Part shown: positions 8,352 through 17,707 of the stretch, in pieces | Position numbering within the stretch: the first letter of the stretch is position 1 | How the letters are laid out: each line of letters begins with the position of its first letter | Source: Bacteroidetes bacterium HGW-Bacteroidetes-21 | Lineage (GTDB): Bacteria > Bacteroidota > Bacteroidia > Bacteroidales > GWA2-32-17 | Assembly: GCA_002840935.1 (NCBI GenBank) | Contig: PHDH01000002.1 | Span: 1-52,615, forward strand | Length of the DNA stretch: 52,615 nt | Direction of reading: 5' to 3' | Translations under genes and position numbers: made by a program | Notes under the pieces: model-generated | Told to the model about the DNA's origin: nothing | The model's database searches: none | The model's input: only the letters and a program-made list of their open reading frames with translations

Positions 8352-10319
8352 TTAAGCTGATAAAATAATCTTTTTTAATTCACTGAGAGGAATGTTTCCT
8401 TCAGCCTGTGTGCGCAGTTGTCCCATGACCCAATTGGCTTCATTTTCTTTGTCCTTTATTCGGCCAATTTCTTTGTACTTGTCTTTCAAAAAGCCTATGG
8501 GTGCAGTAATCTCTTCTTTGCTGCGTTTTTTATAACGGAGTATTGTCAGGATGCTGTCGATATCCATGTTGGGGTGCATATATAATTCGGGAAGCATTTG
8601 CCATGCCAGTTCGTAATGTATGCCTTGTTGTTTCAGGAAAGCCAGTACATTATAAACTTTTTCAAAAGTAAATTCGGGAGATGCTGGATAATGTCCTTGT
8701 ATCCATTTAAGACGTTGAGATAAAAGGCGGGCAGTGAATGCAGGTGGAACACTCAGCTCTTTTTCGGCTTTTTCAATCATGGGAACCAGATTGTTGCGGA
8801 AAAGATAATGATGCAGATATTCGGAAACGCCCCATCCAAGTAGCTGTTTGTAACGGTCAATGACTTCCACAGGAAGGCTGTTACGTAGGTTTTCTATGTA
8901 ATCGTTTTCCAGAGGAATGGGTGCTGAGTCGGTGTCGGGATACATGCGGTCGGCTCCGGGAAGTACTCGTTCGAAAATGGTTGTGCCATCCACGAAAGAT
9001 TTTCTGGTTTCAAAGGGTATGCCCGTGAAGGCCATCAGACAGCGTTCCTGAATTACTTCAAGAGCCGTTTTTCTGTCGTTTTCGGGTCCCCAGAATATCA
9101 TCAGTGCGTCGTCGTCGCCGGCAGAAATCTGTGTTGCCAGTTTTTCCCATACTTCATTTTTAATGACGGGTTCGGGCATTTCACTATGAATCATGTTGGG
9201 CAGTTCGAGGCAAGCAATGACTTTCAGTCTTTCTTCAATTTCGTTGGCAAAACATTTTCCGGGCTGTGTGAAATGCGATAGAATGCCTTTGAATCCGGGC
9301 AATTTAACCAGAACAATCATGTGGTCCTGTCCTTTTCCTTTTTCAAGGGGCTCGTAGTCAGTGGTAAATTGCCCCTGATTAATATCCAAAGTTTCAATTT
9401 TCCATCCGGAAAAATCGGGGAAACGTTTCAGTAATTCGTCGCGGAGATGCAATAACGACCACTGGCGATAACATTCGTTATGTGTAAGTTCGGGAATCCA
9501 ACTGTTATGTGCTACTCCTTTGATTTCGATACGGGTGCCGCCTTTGCAGCTTACATTTACGTCTTCGCGACCAGCGCCAATACCGGTTCTTACTTTACCC
9601 GTACTGCGGTTCAGAAAACGTATATAGTTAGCGGCTTCTTTTACTTCGTCGGGATTGACCATGTCGGGATAAGTCACTGTTTCAATCAATGGCATGCCCA
9701 GTCGATCTGTCTTGTAAATACGTACATGGCCGATATCTGAAATTTCGCGACATGAATCTTCTTCAATACTCAGCTGAATGAGTCTTACTTTTTTATTTTT
9801 TAAAGGAATTTCGCCTTCAACACCTAGTATAGCGGTTCTTTGAAATCCTGTGGGAATACTGCCATCGAGATATTGTTTGCGGGTAATATGTACTTCACCT
9901 ACTACGTTCATTTTATTCAGAAGTGTGATTTCAAGAGCAATACCCAGCGCTTCACGATCGATTTTAAAGGGTGGGGTATCATCCACTTCATAAGTGCAAG
10001 CCGTTTCGTTTTTAATGCGGTAAACGATTTCCTTGCGGGTCTTAAATTCCATGAGGGCTGTGCCATCGTATTCGCCCAGTTCACTGAGGGTAGGACGCAT
10101 ATGTCGTACGATTTCGGCGTCATAATCGTCGCTGTGATTAAATTTTCCGGCAGGACAATGGCAAAAAAGCTTTTTCTTGGTCAGTAATTGCTGATGTACT
10201 TCAAGTCCAGACATAAAACCAATGCGATCGTAGTCGGCTTGAGTTGCTTTTTTACGCGGAACATATCCTATGATTTCACGCGTCTTGTCATAATTTTCTT
10301 TAGCATTAATCAATTTCAT
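8352..10319 (-). CDS. gatE: Archaeal-type Glu-tRNA(Gln) amidotransferase subunit E (GatE)
   Basis: Encodes 655 residues. GatE is the GatB-like subunit that binds Glu-tRNA(Gln), phosphorylates the glutamyl group and amidates it. The N-terminal GatB/GatE kinase-amidase core (about residues 30-260) contains GFMSGLEVHQQL, IQLSIEEDSCREI and RTGIGAGREDVNVS. Between about 280 and 420 lies the GatE-specific insertion resembling the AspRS GAD domain (LVKLPGFKGILSHFTQPGKCFANE), which GatB lacks; ADRMYPDTDSAPIP follows. The C-terminus is a helical tail domain. Length is near that of archaeal GatE (about 620-640). It is the first gene of the group with gatD. A degenerate -7 box (CATTTTTG, minus strand, 10351-10358) lies about 30 bp upstream. 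Assignment as GatE rather than GatB is firm because of the insertion and the GatD partner. Confidence 0.93.
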   Translation of the reverse strand: MKLINAKENYDKTREIIGYVPRKKATQADYDRIGFMSGLEVHQQLLTKKKLFCHCPAGKFNHSDDYDAEIVRHMRPTLSELGEYDGTALMEFKTRKEIVYRIKNETACTYEVDDTPPFKIDREALGIALEITLLNKMNVVGEVHITRKQYLDGSIPTGFQRTAILGVEGEIPLKNKKVRLIQLSIEEDSCREISDIGHVRIYKTDRLGMPLIETVTYPDMVNPDEVKEAANYIRFLNRSTGKVRTGIGAGREDVNVSCKGGTRIEIKGVAHNSWIPELTHNECYRQWSLLHLRDELLKRFPDFSGWKIETLDINQGQFTTDYEPLEKGKGQDHMIVLVKLPGFKGILSHFTQPGKCFANEIEERLKVIACLELPNMIHSEMPEPVIKNEVWEKLATQISAGDDDALMIFWGPENDRKTALEVIQERCLMAFTGIPFETRKSFVDGTTIFERVLPGADRMYPDTDSAPIPLENDYIENLRNSLPVEVIDRYKQLLGWGVSEYLHHYLFRNNLVPMIEKAEKELSVPPAFTARLLSQRLKWIQGHYPASPEFTFEKVYNVLAFLKQQGIHYELAWQMLPELYMHPNMDIDSILTILRYKKRSKEEITAPIGFLKDKYKEIGRIKDKENEANWVMGQLRTQAEGNIPLSELKKIILSA

Positions 10320-10402
10320 GATAATTTCATTTCAGCTGTAAAGTGAGTTACAAAAATGGTGAAAATTGCGCAAATCTTTTCAAATTATCCTGTTTTTTTT
10401 AA

Positions 10403-10410
10403 TAGCTTTG
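10403..10410 (+). promoter_or_regulatory. -7 box TAGCTTTG for the T9SS cargo gene
   Basis: TAGCTTTG matches TAnnTTTG, 49 bp upstream of the ATG at 10460. No perfect -33 TTTG is seen; a T-rich tract precedes it. Confidence 0.4.
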
Positions 10411-10459
10411 TAACGTTACGATTTTCAGCGCGTATAAGTAATAATAAAATGAAAAATTT

Positions 10460-11743
10460 ATGAAAAGTTTAATTTTTACTTTCTTTTTTTCTATGACTCT
10501 GACGGGTATTGTATTCTCGCAGGTAAGAACCCCAAGACCACAACTTGAAAGTTCGCCCAATATTAACAAAGGCGGATCTGTAGTTACTCTATTGTCAGAT
10601 CCAGAATCGTTTGTACAGGGTGAAATGTTTGGTCCTTGTGTCAATATTTCCAATGTACAGGTCACTTTTCCTGCTGGAAAATTATCAAACTCTATTGGCA
10701 TGTGGTCAGACTCTTTAAATCATATCGGAATTGATGAAGGGATGATAATCTCTACCGGATATGCTCTGTCAGCGATTGGTACTGTATCAGATTTTGCTTC
10801 AAATGATTTAATTGGGGCAGGTGATACTAATCTTACTGCATTATGTGGGGTTACAACATATGATGCCGTTAGTATTGAATTTGATTTTGTGCCTTTGGCT
10901 GATTCTATAGTTCCCTTTGAATTTGTTTTTGGCTCAGAGGAATATCCCGAATATGTGAATACTGGTTATAATGATGTGTTTGCCTTTTATGTAACGGGAA
11001 CAGGGTATACTGGGGCAGAAAACGTAGCGATTATTCCTGGAACAAATATCCCAATAGCCATTGATAATATTAATTCTGGGTCATATTCTCAGTACTTTAT
11101 AGATAACCAAGCAATAAATGGTAGTTTCTGGGTTTACGATGGCTACACGACTGTGTTCTCATTAAGTATACCTGTTGTTGCACTTGAATCGTACCATTTT
11201 AAAGCCGTTATTGCTGATGCCGGTGATGGTATTTATGATTCGGGTGTCGTTCTCAGAACGGGCAGTTTTGCCGGTAATATTATTGCTCCCGCACCTTCCT
11301 TCACCTATGAAGTGAATGGTAATGCTGTGACTTTTACAAATACAACGACCAACGGAATGAATTATTCCTGGGATTTTGGCGATGGAACTTTTTCTACAGA
11401 AGAAAATCCCGTTCATACTTATGCCGGAGCTGGTCCTTATACTCTCAAACTGACAGCTGCTAATCATTGCTATTCCGAAGAAATTGAAGTAGTGATGGAC
11501 CTGGCCACACAAGCAGGAACATTTCCTGTTCAGGAAGTGATGCTACATTCTATGAATCAACAAGGTTTGTATAATCTAAGTGGCTTGACCGGAAAAGAAA
11601 GCATTAGGCTCTGTGATATTACAGGAAAAACTATACAGTTTCAATTGAACGGTACAATGGCGGTAATTGATTTGAGTAATTTCCAGTCGGGAGTGTATAT
11701 CCTGAATGTGGATGGTAAGAGTTTTAAACTAATCAGACCCTAG
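10460..11743 (+). CDS. Secreted T9SS cargo: choice-of-anchor L, PKD and sorting domain
   Basis: Encodes 427 residues. A signal peptide ends near residue 20 (GIVFSQ). Residues about 50-275 match the 'choice-of-anchor L' architecture, with the characteristic FEFVFGSEEYPEYVNTGYND and a late AVIADAGDGIYDSGV. A PKD domain follows (about 278-350) with MNYSWDFGDGTFSTEENPVH. The last 70 residues have the type A T9SS C-terminal signal pattern (LCDITGKTI, then GVYILNVDGKSFKLI). The protein should be exported by Sec, then moved across the outer membrane by T9SS and surface-anchored or released. Its function is probably adhesive; no catalytic residues are evident. arfB follows within 10 bp. Confidence 0.88.
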   Translation: MKSLIFTFFFSMTLTGIVFSQVRTPRPQLESSPNINKGGSVVTLLSDPESFVQGEMFGPCVNISNVQVTFPAGKLSNSIGMWSDSLNHIGIDEGMIISTGYALSAIGTVSDFASNDLIGAGDTNLTALCGVTTYDAVSIEFDFVPLADSIVPFEFVFGSEEYPEYVNTGYNDVFAFYVTGTGYTGAENVAIIPGTNIPIAIDNINSGSYSQYFIDNQAINGSFWVYDGYTTVFSLSIPVVALESYHFKAVIADAGDGIYDSGVVLRTGSFAGNIIAPAPSFTYEVNGNAVTFTNTTTNGMNYSWDFGDGTFSTEENPVHTYAGAGPYTLKLTAANHCYSEEIEVVMDLATQAGTFPVQEVMLHSMNQQGLYNLSGLTGKESIRLCDITGKTIQFQLNGTMAVIDLSNFQSGVYILNVDGKSFKLIRP

Positions 11744-11752
11744 TCGTTGTAC

Positions 11753-12178
11753 ATGCTAAAAGATGGTCGCGATTTATTGCGTTTTTTGGTCTTTGTGACT
11801 TCCCGAAGTTCGGGTCCAGGCGGACAGAATGTGAACAAAGTCAATACCAGGGTGGAACTTCGTTTTAATGTTCATGCCTGTGAATTATTGACAGATGCAG
11901 AAAAAATGCTTATTTCAGAAAAGCTGAAAAGGAAGATTAACTCCTACGGAGAATTTATTCTGGTCCGACAAACCGAACGGTCACAATTGAAAAATAAGGA
12001 AAAGTGCCTTCTTGCTTTTTACGAATTGATAAACCAAGCTCTAATCCCACCTAAAAAGCGTAAAAAAACAAAATTGTCGGTCGCTGTTAAAGTGCGTCGT
12101 TCCGAAGAAAAAAAACGGGCTGCCATGAAAAAAAAGGACAGAGGCTGGAGTAAAAATTCAGGACTGGAAGGCGAATAG
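11753..12178 (+). CDS. arfB: Alternative ribosome-rescue factor / peptidyl-tRNA hydrolase ArfB
   Basis: Encodes 141 residues from ATG 11753 (a TTG at 11747 is possible). ArfB enters the A site of ribosomes stalled on truncated mRNA and hydrolyses the peptidyl-tRNA. The catalytic GGQ lies in SRSSGPGGQNVNKVNTRVEL near the N-terminus, as in the YaeJ/ICT1 family. The C-terminus is a basic, Lys/Arg-rich tail (KKRKKTK and KKKRAAMKKKDRGW-like repeats) that in ArfB threads into the empty mRNA channel. The length matches ArfB (about 140) and is far shorter than RF1/RF2. It follows the T9SS cargo gene by 9 bp, so cotranscription is likely, without functional connection. Confidence 0.93.
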   Translation: MLKDGRDLLRFLVFVTSRSSGPGGQNVNKVNTRVELRFNVHACELLTDAEKMLISEKLKRKINSYGEFILVRQTERSQLKNKEKCLLAFYELINQALIPPKKRKKTKLSVAVKVRRSEEKKRAAMKKKDRGWSKNSGLEGE

Positions 12179-12212
12179 AGGATTAATTTAAAGGCTTTGT
12201 GTGCCCTGAAAA

Positions 12213-15200
12213 CTATTTTGCCCAAATGCCAAAATCATTCTCAATATTTTCTTGTCGCATGGTAGGTTTTTGTTTGCCTCCGGTGAGTTTTTGCACGTTT
12301 TCGAGGATGTATTTTTGCAGTTCAGACACGGTAATCTGATGGTCTTTGTTCAGGTCGGCAAGTCCGGACAATAGCCCTTCGCGAAGCGAATAGGTAAATA
12401 CGCCATTTTTCCATTGTTCTCCCTCGAAAGCAAACTCGCCTCCCCCTGCCGAGGAGATCACCACAGCGCCCGTTCCTTTGCGAAGATCAGCGAAAAGCTC
12501 CTTCATAAGCTCAAACGAATTATTATAGCTGAGCGTTGTGTTAGACTGATAACCTCTGGGTTTCACGCCTCTGAATATGACATCTTTTTCGGTCGTTGTT
12601 TGTGCTACTATTTGCGTTTCTGCATCTTTATCCACTTCTCCGGAATGGCAGGCGTCGATGAGTAAAAGCTTTTCGCGTGCCGGGATGGAATCGAGTAGTC
12701 TGTCCAGTTCTTCGTATTTCAGACCGCCTTCTGAAGGCTTATTGAAATTTATGTTGTAAGTAGCCAGGTAATAATCAAGGTTCTCATCCAATAATCCATG
12801 CCCTGCATAAAAGACGAGTACTTTGTCGTCAACTTTTGTGTTGCTAAGTAATTCCTTTACTTTTTTAATATTTCCTATGGTTACATCTTTGTTAAGAATT
12901 ACGCGGGTAGTGATTTTCCCGTAGTTGTTCTTTTGGTTCTCAAAAAGCGAGATAACATCACTGGCATCCTTAGCGGCAAAAGAGAGATTCCACTCAGGAT
13001 CTGCGTATTCTGAAGCACCAATAGCAATGACATACAAATCCGGTTTTGCTTGTCCGGCACTGGTGCAGATGATTTCAACCGTTTCTCTCAGGCTTTCAAC
13101 CCCTTTTTCGTTCATGCATGAAACCCTGACTTTGTTTGTTCCTTGCGAAAGGGTCAGGGTTATTTCGCGGGAAAACTCTTTCAGGTTTTTATCGCGCAAC
13201 GAAAAACCTTGAGATCCGAAAACAGCAACGTCGTTTACCCAGACATTCATTCGGTCGAGATAATACTTGCTGTCTTTTGCCACGAGGGTGAATGTAAGTG
13301 ATGAATTTTCAGTAAGAACAGGAATTTTATCTGCTTCTGTAATCACTATTTCAGGAAGATGAAAATCGTTGGCAAACATTTCTTCTGTAAAACCACTTTT
13401 TTGTAGTCGTTTTGCATATGCCATATGTAGCGCTTTAACCATCTCTGGCGTGGCGCATCCAAGTCGTTCCATGACAATGTCGGGACGGTTGTATTGAAGA
13501 TCGAATTGTTCAAAGGGATAAAATTTTAGCCCGAATGTAAACCCAATTTCTTTTTTAGCATTTTTTGTTGAATAATAGAAATAATCGGGGGTCTTAATGA
13601 TAAAATCACTGTTGTTCATTGTAAATAAGGTGGCAATCTCTTTCCCGCTATTGATATCCCAAATTTTCATGGACCCATCTAGCGACGATGTGACTAACTG
13701 TTTTCCGCCAGTTATAAATGCTGCTCCAGTGAGAGAATCGCTGTGCCCCGTGTACTTACTTGTAATTTTTTGTTGCTCGATATCAAATTTGACCATGGAG
13801 TGGGTCTGATCCTGAAAAAGAAATGATTTTCCATCGGAAGCATAGAGTAAAGGTCCTTTTCCTGAAGTAATTACTTTAACAGAATCCCTTTTGTAGTCAA
13901 ATATAAGAATTTTATCTTTTTCATCAGCTATCAGCATAGTATCGTTAACAGGACTGAAGCAGAAAGATTTTATTTCGTATTGAAAATCAAATGTTTTAAT
14001 TGGTTTTGTCTGTTGTAAATCCCATATTTTTAATGAATTATATGAGTCGTAAAGAACCGTGTTTTGAGATAAAGTTTTTACTGCCAGATACATGCCCAGG
14101 ACAGGTACCAGAAGAGAAATCGCCATGTTTTTACTAAATTTTTTTGAAAGTGCAGGTGCTCCTGTCTTATAATCTCGTCCACTACAGGCAAAAATGGAAG
14201 AATTATAATTAAAACCGATGCAATCTATAGATTTGTAATGTGCGCCAATAACTTTTTCTTTCTTTAATTCTGCAGTGTTAATTAGATGGATGGGGAAAAT
14301 ACGGGGTGCGAAAAATCGATAAAGAATGCCTTTGTTGAATCCTTTTCCCCCTGAAGCATAATATTTTCGATTGGGTGAAACGGCTGATACATCTTGTGAT
14401 TCGAAATTTCCCCACAGGAATTTTCGGGCATAATCAAAGGAAGTTATAGTATTAAGAAAAACCGTGTACAAAGGTGCATTTGCGATAGCATTATACCACC
14501 TGGGATTATGATTTCCTTTAATCTTTGCTGTGGAGCCCGTTTTCATATTGGAAAAAGCAATACGATTATCACTGCCTGAGGAAACCAACATCGTATCGGA
14601 GACGAAATGCATTCCGGTGACTTTACCCTGATGCCCGGAAAAGCCCATAATAGAAATTTTGTTATCAAGGAAAATGGAACTAATAAAGTGATCGCTTCCT
14701 CCCAGGGCAATATAGCTGCCTTCGGGATTGACCGCCATTTGAACAATAGGATGGATGCCACTTTCGAGCTTGCGAACGATTTGATTATTGCTAATGTCAA
14801 TGACAACAACATCCCCCGACTTGTTTCCTGCAATTAGAATGTTTTTATGCAGTGGATGAAAAACCACTGAAGTATAAATATTGAGAGGATCTGCAAATAT
14901 TTGCAGAAAGGCTCCTGAGCTTTTCCATTTGTAAATATTTCCATCTTCATTTACAGCTGTTAGAATGGAATCGTTAGCATTTAAAGAGATACTAATGAAA
15001 TTCTTTTTTCTAAAATCGCCTGAACGAGTATAGGTGACTTTTTCTTTTATTGGATCGAAGCAAGATATTCTAGATGGAACACAGGATATAAATAGTTTTG
15101 CTTTTTCTATTTTATGGTAGATAATATTTGCTTTGCATGGGATAGTCATTTTCTCGGAGCCATCCCACGAGAGCATTTTTGTGTCAAAATAGGAAAAGAA

Positions 15201-15878
15201 ATTATAGCCCGATAATAAGGAAATGGCCCTTGCAGCAATAATTTCTGTCTCGTTGGATCCAAAAACAACCGAAACGCCAGCGGGTATTGGCTTGTATATT
15301 TGGGAAAACATGGACATCAATTTCCCTGTTTTTTTATAACTCTTTTTTATTCCGCTTTTTTTAAGGAGAGTCTCAAAATATTTAATACTATCAGCTGATG
15401 ACCACAGGGTAATATCCTTGTCGAAAACAATTTTTTCAGAAATTTTCCAACATCTAATAAAAGAAAAAATCCCCGTGGCTATTAGATGTGCATCGTTTTC
15501 ACTGATGTCAAAAGATAAAACGGGCTGTTTCATTTGAATGGATTCTTTGATACTCCCTTCCTCGATATTCCAGAACAGAATCTGACCATCATTGCCGGCA
15601 GAAATAAGTTGATTGTTATGGTGTAGAAACTGAATTGCATTAATCTTCTGGCTATGTCCTTTTAAAACTTTTAACTGCTTTCCCAACCTGAAATCCCAAA
15701 TGATAATAATGTTATCGGCACCAGCTGTAGCCAACAGGGTTCCATCTTGATTAAAAGCCATTGTAGTCACGGGAGCCGAGTGGCCCGTTTGCAACGTGAG
15801 TTCTGGGTTTTGTCCCCAAAGAATGGGAGTAGCCAGGACAAACAACAAAAGCAATAACTGTTTTTTTATCATTGCCAT
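12213..15878 (-). CDS. Exported WD40-repeat caspase-like (C14) peptidase
   Basis: Encodes 1221 residues. A signal peptide ends near residue 22 (TPILWGQ). Residues about 25-800 are WD40-type propeller repeats (examples: GHSAPVTTMAFNQDGTLLATAGADNIIIIWD; GHSDSLTGAAFITGGKQLVTSSLDGSMKIWD). Then comes a linker starting PFEQFDLQYNRPDI and an Ig-like stretch (VNDVAVFGSQGFSL). The C-terminal caspase-like domain starts at KPDLYVIAIGASEY (about 945), with the His/Cys dyad in YAGHG (about His1027) and DACHSG (about Cys1077). It is the last gene of a five-gene unit, 3 bp after the VWA-like lipoprotein. Because it is exported, it should act in the periplasm or on the surface, not as a cytoplasmic suicide effector. 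Start could be ATG 15878 or the Met two codons later. Confidence 0.9.
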   Translation of the reverse strand: MAMIKKQLLLLLFVLATPILWGQNPELTLQTGHSAPVTTMAFNQDGTLLATAGADNIIIIWDFRLGKQLKVLKGHSQKINAIQFLHHNNQLISAGNDGQILFWNIEEGSIKESIQMKQPVLSFDISENDAHLIATGIFSFIRCWKISEKIVFDKDITLWSSADSIKYFETLLKKSGIKKSYKKTGKLMSMFSQIYKPIPAGVSVVFGSNETEIIAARAISLLSGYNFFSYFDTKMLSWDGSEKMTIPCKANIIYHKIEKAKLFISCVPSRISCFDPIKEKVTYTRSGDFRKKNFISISLNANDSILTAVNEDGNIYKWKSSGAFLQIFADPLNIYTSVVFHPLHKNILIAGNKSGDVVVIDISNNQIVRKLESGIHPIVQMAVNPEGSYIALGGSDHFISSIFLDNKISIMGFSGHQGKVTGMHFVSDTMLVSSGSDNRIAFSNMKTGSTAKIKGNHNPRWYNAIANAPLYTVFLNTITSFDYARKFLWGNFESQDVSAVSPNRKYYASGGKGFNKGILYRFFAPRIFPIHLINTAELKKEKVIGAHYKSIDCIGFNYNSSIFACSGRDYKTGAPALSKKFSKNMAISLLVPVLGMYLAVKTLSQNTVLYDSYNSLKIWDLQQTKPIKTFDFQYEIKSFCFSPVNDTMLIADEKDKILIFDYKRDSVKVITSGKGPLLYASDGKSFLFQDQTHSMVKFDIEQQKITSKYTGHSDSLTGAAFITGGKQLVTSSLDGSMKIWDINSGKEIATLFTMNNSDFIIKTPDYFYYSTKNAKKEIGFTFGLKFYPFEQFDLQYNRPDIVMERLGCATPEMVKALHMAYAKRLQKSGFTEEMFANDFHLPEIVITEADKIPVLTENSSLTFTLVAKDSKYYLDRMNVWVNDVAVFGSQGFSLRDKNLKEFSREITLTLSQGTNKVRVSCMNEKGVESLRETVEIICTSAGQAKPDLYVIAIGASEYADPEWNLSFAAKDASDVISLFENQKNNYGKITTRVILNKDVTIGNIKKVKELLSNTKVDDKVLVFYAGHGLLDENLDYYLATYNINFNKPSEGGLKYEELDRLLDSIPAREKLLLIDACHSGEVDKDAETQIVAQTTTEKDVIFRGVKPRGYQSNTTLSYNNSFELMKELFADLRKGTGAVVISSAGGGEFAFEGEQWKNGVFTYSLREGLLSGLADLNKDHQITVSELQKYILENVQKLTGGKQKPTMRQENIENDFGIWAK

Positions 15879-15881
15879 GGC

Positions 15882-16973
15882 TTATTTTATAAAAAAGTTA
15901 AAAGGTACTTCCACGGTTTCTTGCTCAAAATCAGTATTCAGCATAATTCTTAAGCCGGAAGTATAAGAGCAGCCATTATAAAATTCGGGACTTGGACTTT
16001 CAAGTGTCATTACGACTTCAAAGCAATCAAACCCACCTTGCATCATTTCTGGTATTTTTCCTGAAATCTGAAGGAAGTCCATGGGTAATTCCCCGTCATC
16101 GTAATTATAATCAAAGCTGTAGGGTGGTTTGTAATAGATGCCTTGGGTACCGGCATTAAGTCTCTCCAGAAAACCATGAATATTATTATTGCTCCATGTA
16201 TAAGGTTCTGTAAATTCTAAAAAATGACAAATGACTTTACTTTGAAGCGCTTTATTCATCAGGCTATATAGATTGATTTCCTGCCAGTAATTTTTTCGTC
16301 TCGTCATAAAGATAAACAAATGCTGGTTTTCGTAAGTCGATTTTGCGTTGAGGTAATCCAGCATAGAGTCTATGGCTGTTAGCAGCCGAAGTGTGTCGAA
16401 TGCTTCGGTATTACCTGTATGAAAAAATTGGGAAATAATCTGGTCTGTTTCGCCAGGATTAGAGATAAATCCGTTACTCAAAAGTTCAATAGGCATTTGT
16501 TTATCGCCTACTTTTGCCAGAAGTATCTCATTGGAAGGTAGTGAACCATGAATAATTTTTCGAACGGTTGGTTCCATTCTATCAAAAATGCCATTCATGT
16601 TGATGGTGACGTCTAGTCCATTACTCATTAATATAGCGGCCGAATAATTCCCTTTCTCCGGAGTCGTAATACGCTTTAAACTATCAATCGCACCTGAGTA
16701 GTCGCCTGACAGTGAGATTCTCCCGTTTATATCGAAACGAACCAGACCGTCGGCATTGGATTTGTCCAGTACAAAGAAGCGAACTTTAACAACTGACTTT
16801 AAATTTGTATAACTCAGTACTTCGTTGGATAAAATCCCTACTGAATAATAGTTTTTAATGATTTTCTCTTCCTCTTTTTTGCAAGATGGCAGGATTATCA
16901 GTACTGAAAAAAGACAGACAGCTAAAGCTTTGAAACTGAAAGAAAATACTATGTGGTTGTTTCTTTTTTTCAT
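15882..16973 (-). CDS. Lipoprotein with VWA-like domain
   Basis: Encodes 363 residues. The lipoprotein signal ends at LPSC (Cys31), followed by the charged KKEEEK. Residues about 110-300 resemble a von Willebrand factor A fold: a strand NYSAAILMSN in the place of the usual DxSxS strand, amphipathic helices (TLRLLTAIDSMLDYLNAK), then HLFIFMTRRKN and a later strand SKVICHFLEF. The metal-ion (MIDAS) aspartates are not preserved, so metal-dependent binding is doubtful. Its ATG overlaps the stop of the preceding barrel gene by 4 bp (ATGA), and the caspase gene follows after 3 bp. That suggests a stoichiometric envelope complex. The VWA assignment is my inference from pattern and is not certain. 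Confidence 0.7.
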   Translation of the reverse strand: MKKRNNHIVFSFSFKALAVCLFSVLIILPSCKKEEEKIIKNYYSVGILSNEVLSYTNLKSVVKVRFFVLDKSNADGLVRFDINGRISLSGDYSGAIDSLKRITTPEKGNYSAAILMSNGLDVTINMNGIFDRMEPTVRKIIHGSLPSNEILLAKVGDKQMPIELLSNGFISNPGETDQIISQFFHTGNTEAFDTLRLLTAIDSMLDYLNAKSTYENQHLFIFMTRRKNYWQEINLYSLMNKALQSKVICHFLEFTEPYTWSNNNIHGFLERLNAGTQGIYYKPPYSFDYNYDDGELPMDFLQISGKIPEMMQGGFDCFEVVMTLESPSPEFYNGCSYTSGLRIMLNTDFEQETVEVPFNFFIK

Positions 16974-17707
16974 GAGCTGGGGTTTGACTTTTTAATCCAA
17001 GGGTTGAATAATGTAAAACTATAGCAAACTCTTATCATTATAAGGTCCTTATAATTTGCATTGTACAAAAAAGTTTCTTTGTTAAGTTCTGTAATATTTT
17101 TTTCAAACCGGATATCAAGTGCATTACTATAGTACGAAAAACCTATTCCTCCTATGATGTCCATGTAATAATTGTTGAATTTCTTCATTAGCTCATCTTT
17201 TCTCGTCGCATCGGCATAATAATAATAATTCTGATTTGAGTTTTGATCCGTTACGAGAGTTATTGAAGAGAAAAATACGGTTCTGAATCGACCAATACGG
17301 TTATTTATTCCTCCAAAGAATCTGATTTTGACAAGGCTGCCAGGATTAATTGTAAGCCCACAAAAAAGAGGAACTTCCAGCGCCGAATAAGTAAAGTATT
17401 TATCTCGGGAGGTCTTCCAGTCAGGAATGTTTTTCCTGAATTTATTTTCAAAAAAATTAACTTCGCCCTGAAAATATATGTGGGGCATTCTATATCTTAC
17501 AAAAACCCCTGTAGACAATCCTGTGAGATAAGTGTGATACTTATTATCACCGGCAGTAAGTGAGGTATAATCTTTAAAAATGATGTATTCTTTATCAAAA
17601 GTAAGTTTGCTGAATAATAAAGGGGAGTATACAATACCGGTTTCCATTTTCTGGGCAAAAAGGCTTGCATAAATGCACATGAATCCTATGATGAGCAACT
17701 TTCTCAT
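16970..17707 (-). CDS. Outer-membrane beta-barrel protein (caspase operon, second barrel)
   Basis: Encodes 245 residues. A signal peptide ends near residue 18 (SLFAQ). The mature part consists of alternating aromatic/hydrophobic strands (THLYF-like RMPHIYFQGEVNFFENKFRK; LVKIRFFGGINNRIG; MDIIGGIGFSYYSNALDIRFEKNITEL) typical of the small Bacteroidota outer-membrane beta-barrel domain. No enzymatic motif is seen. It overlaps the upstream barrel gene by 4 bp (stop 17704-17706, ATG 17705-17707) and the downstream VWA-like gene by 4 bp. Translational coupling on both sides indicates a co-produced complex with the lipoproteins and the caspase. Confidence 0.72.
   Translation of the reverse strand: MRKLLIIGFMCIYASLFAQKMETGIVYSPLLFSKLTFDKEYIIFKDYTSLTAGDNKYHTYLTGLSTGVFVRYRMPHIYFQGEVNFFENKFRKNIPDWKTSRDKYFTYSALEVPLFCGLTINPGSLVKIRFFGGINNRIGRFRTVFFSSITLVTDQNSNQNYYYYADATRKDELMKKFNNYYMDIIGGIGFSYYSNALDIRFEKNITELNKETFLYNANYKDLIMIRVCYSFTLFNPWIKKSNPSS

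Noticed and set aside
6955-10319. Archaeal DNA contamination or chimeric assembly
   Set aside because: gatDE is flanked within a few bases by bacterial-type genes in the same operon, and base composition by eye does not change at the borders. A read-level check would still be useful.
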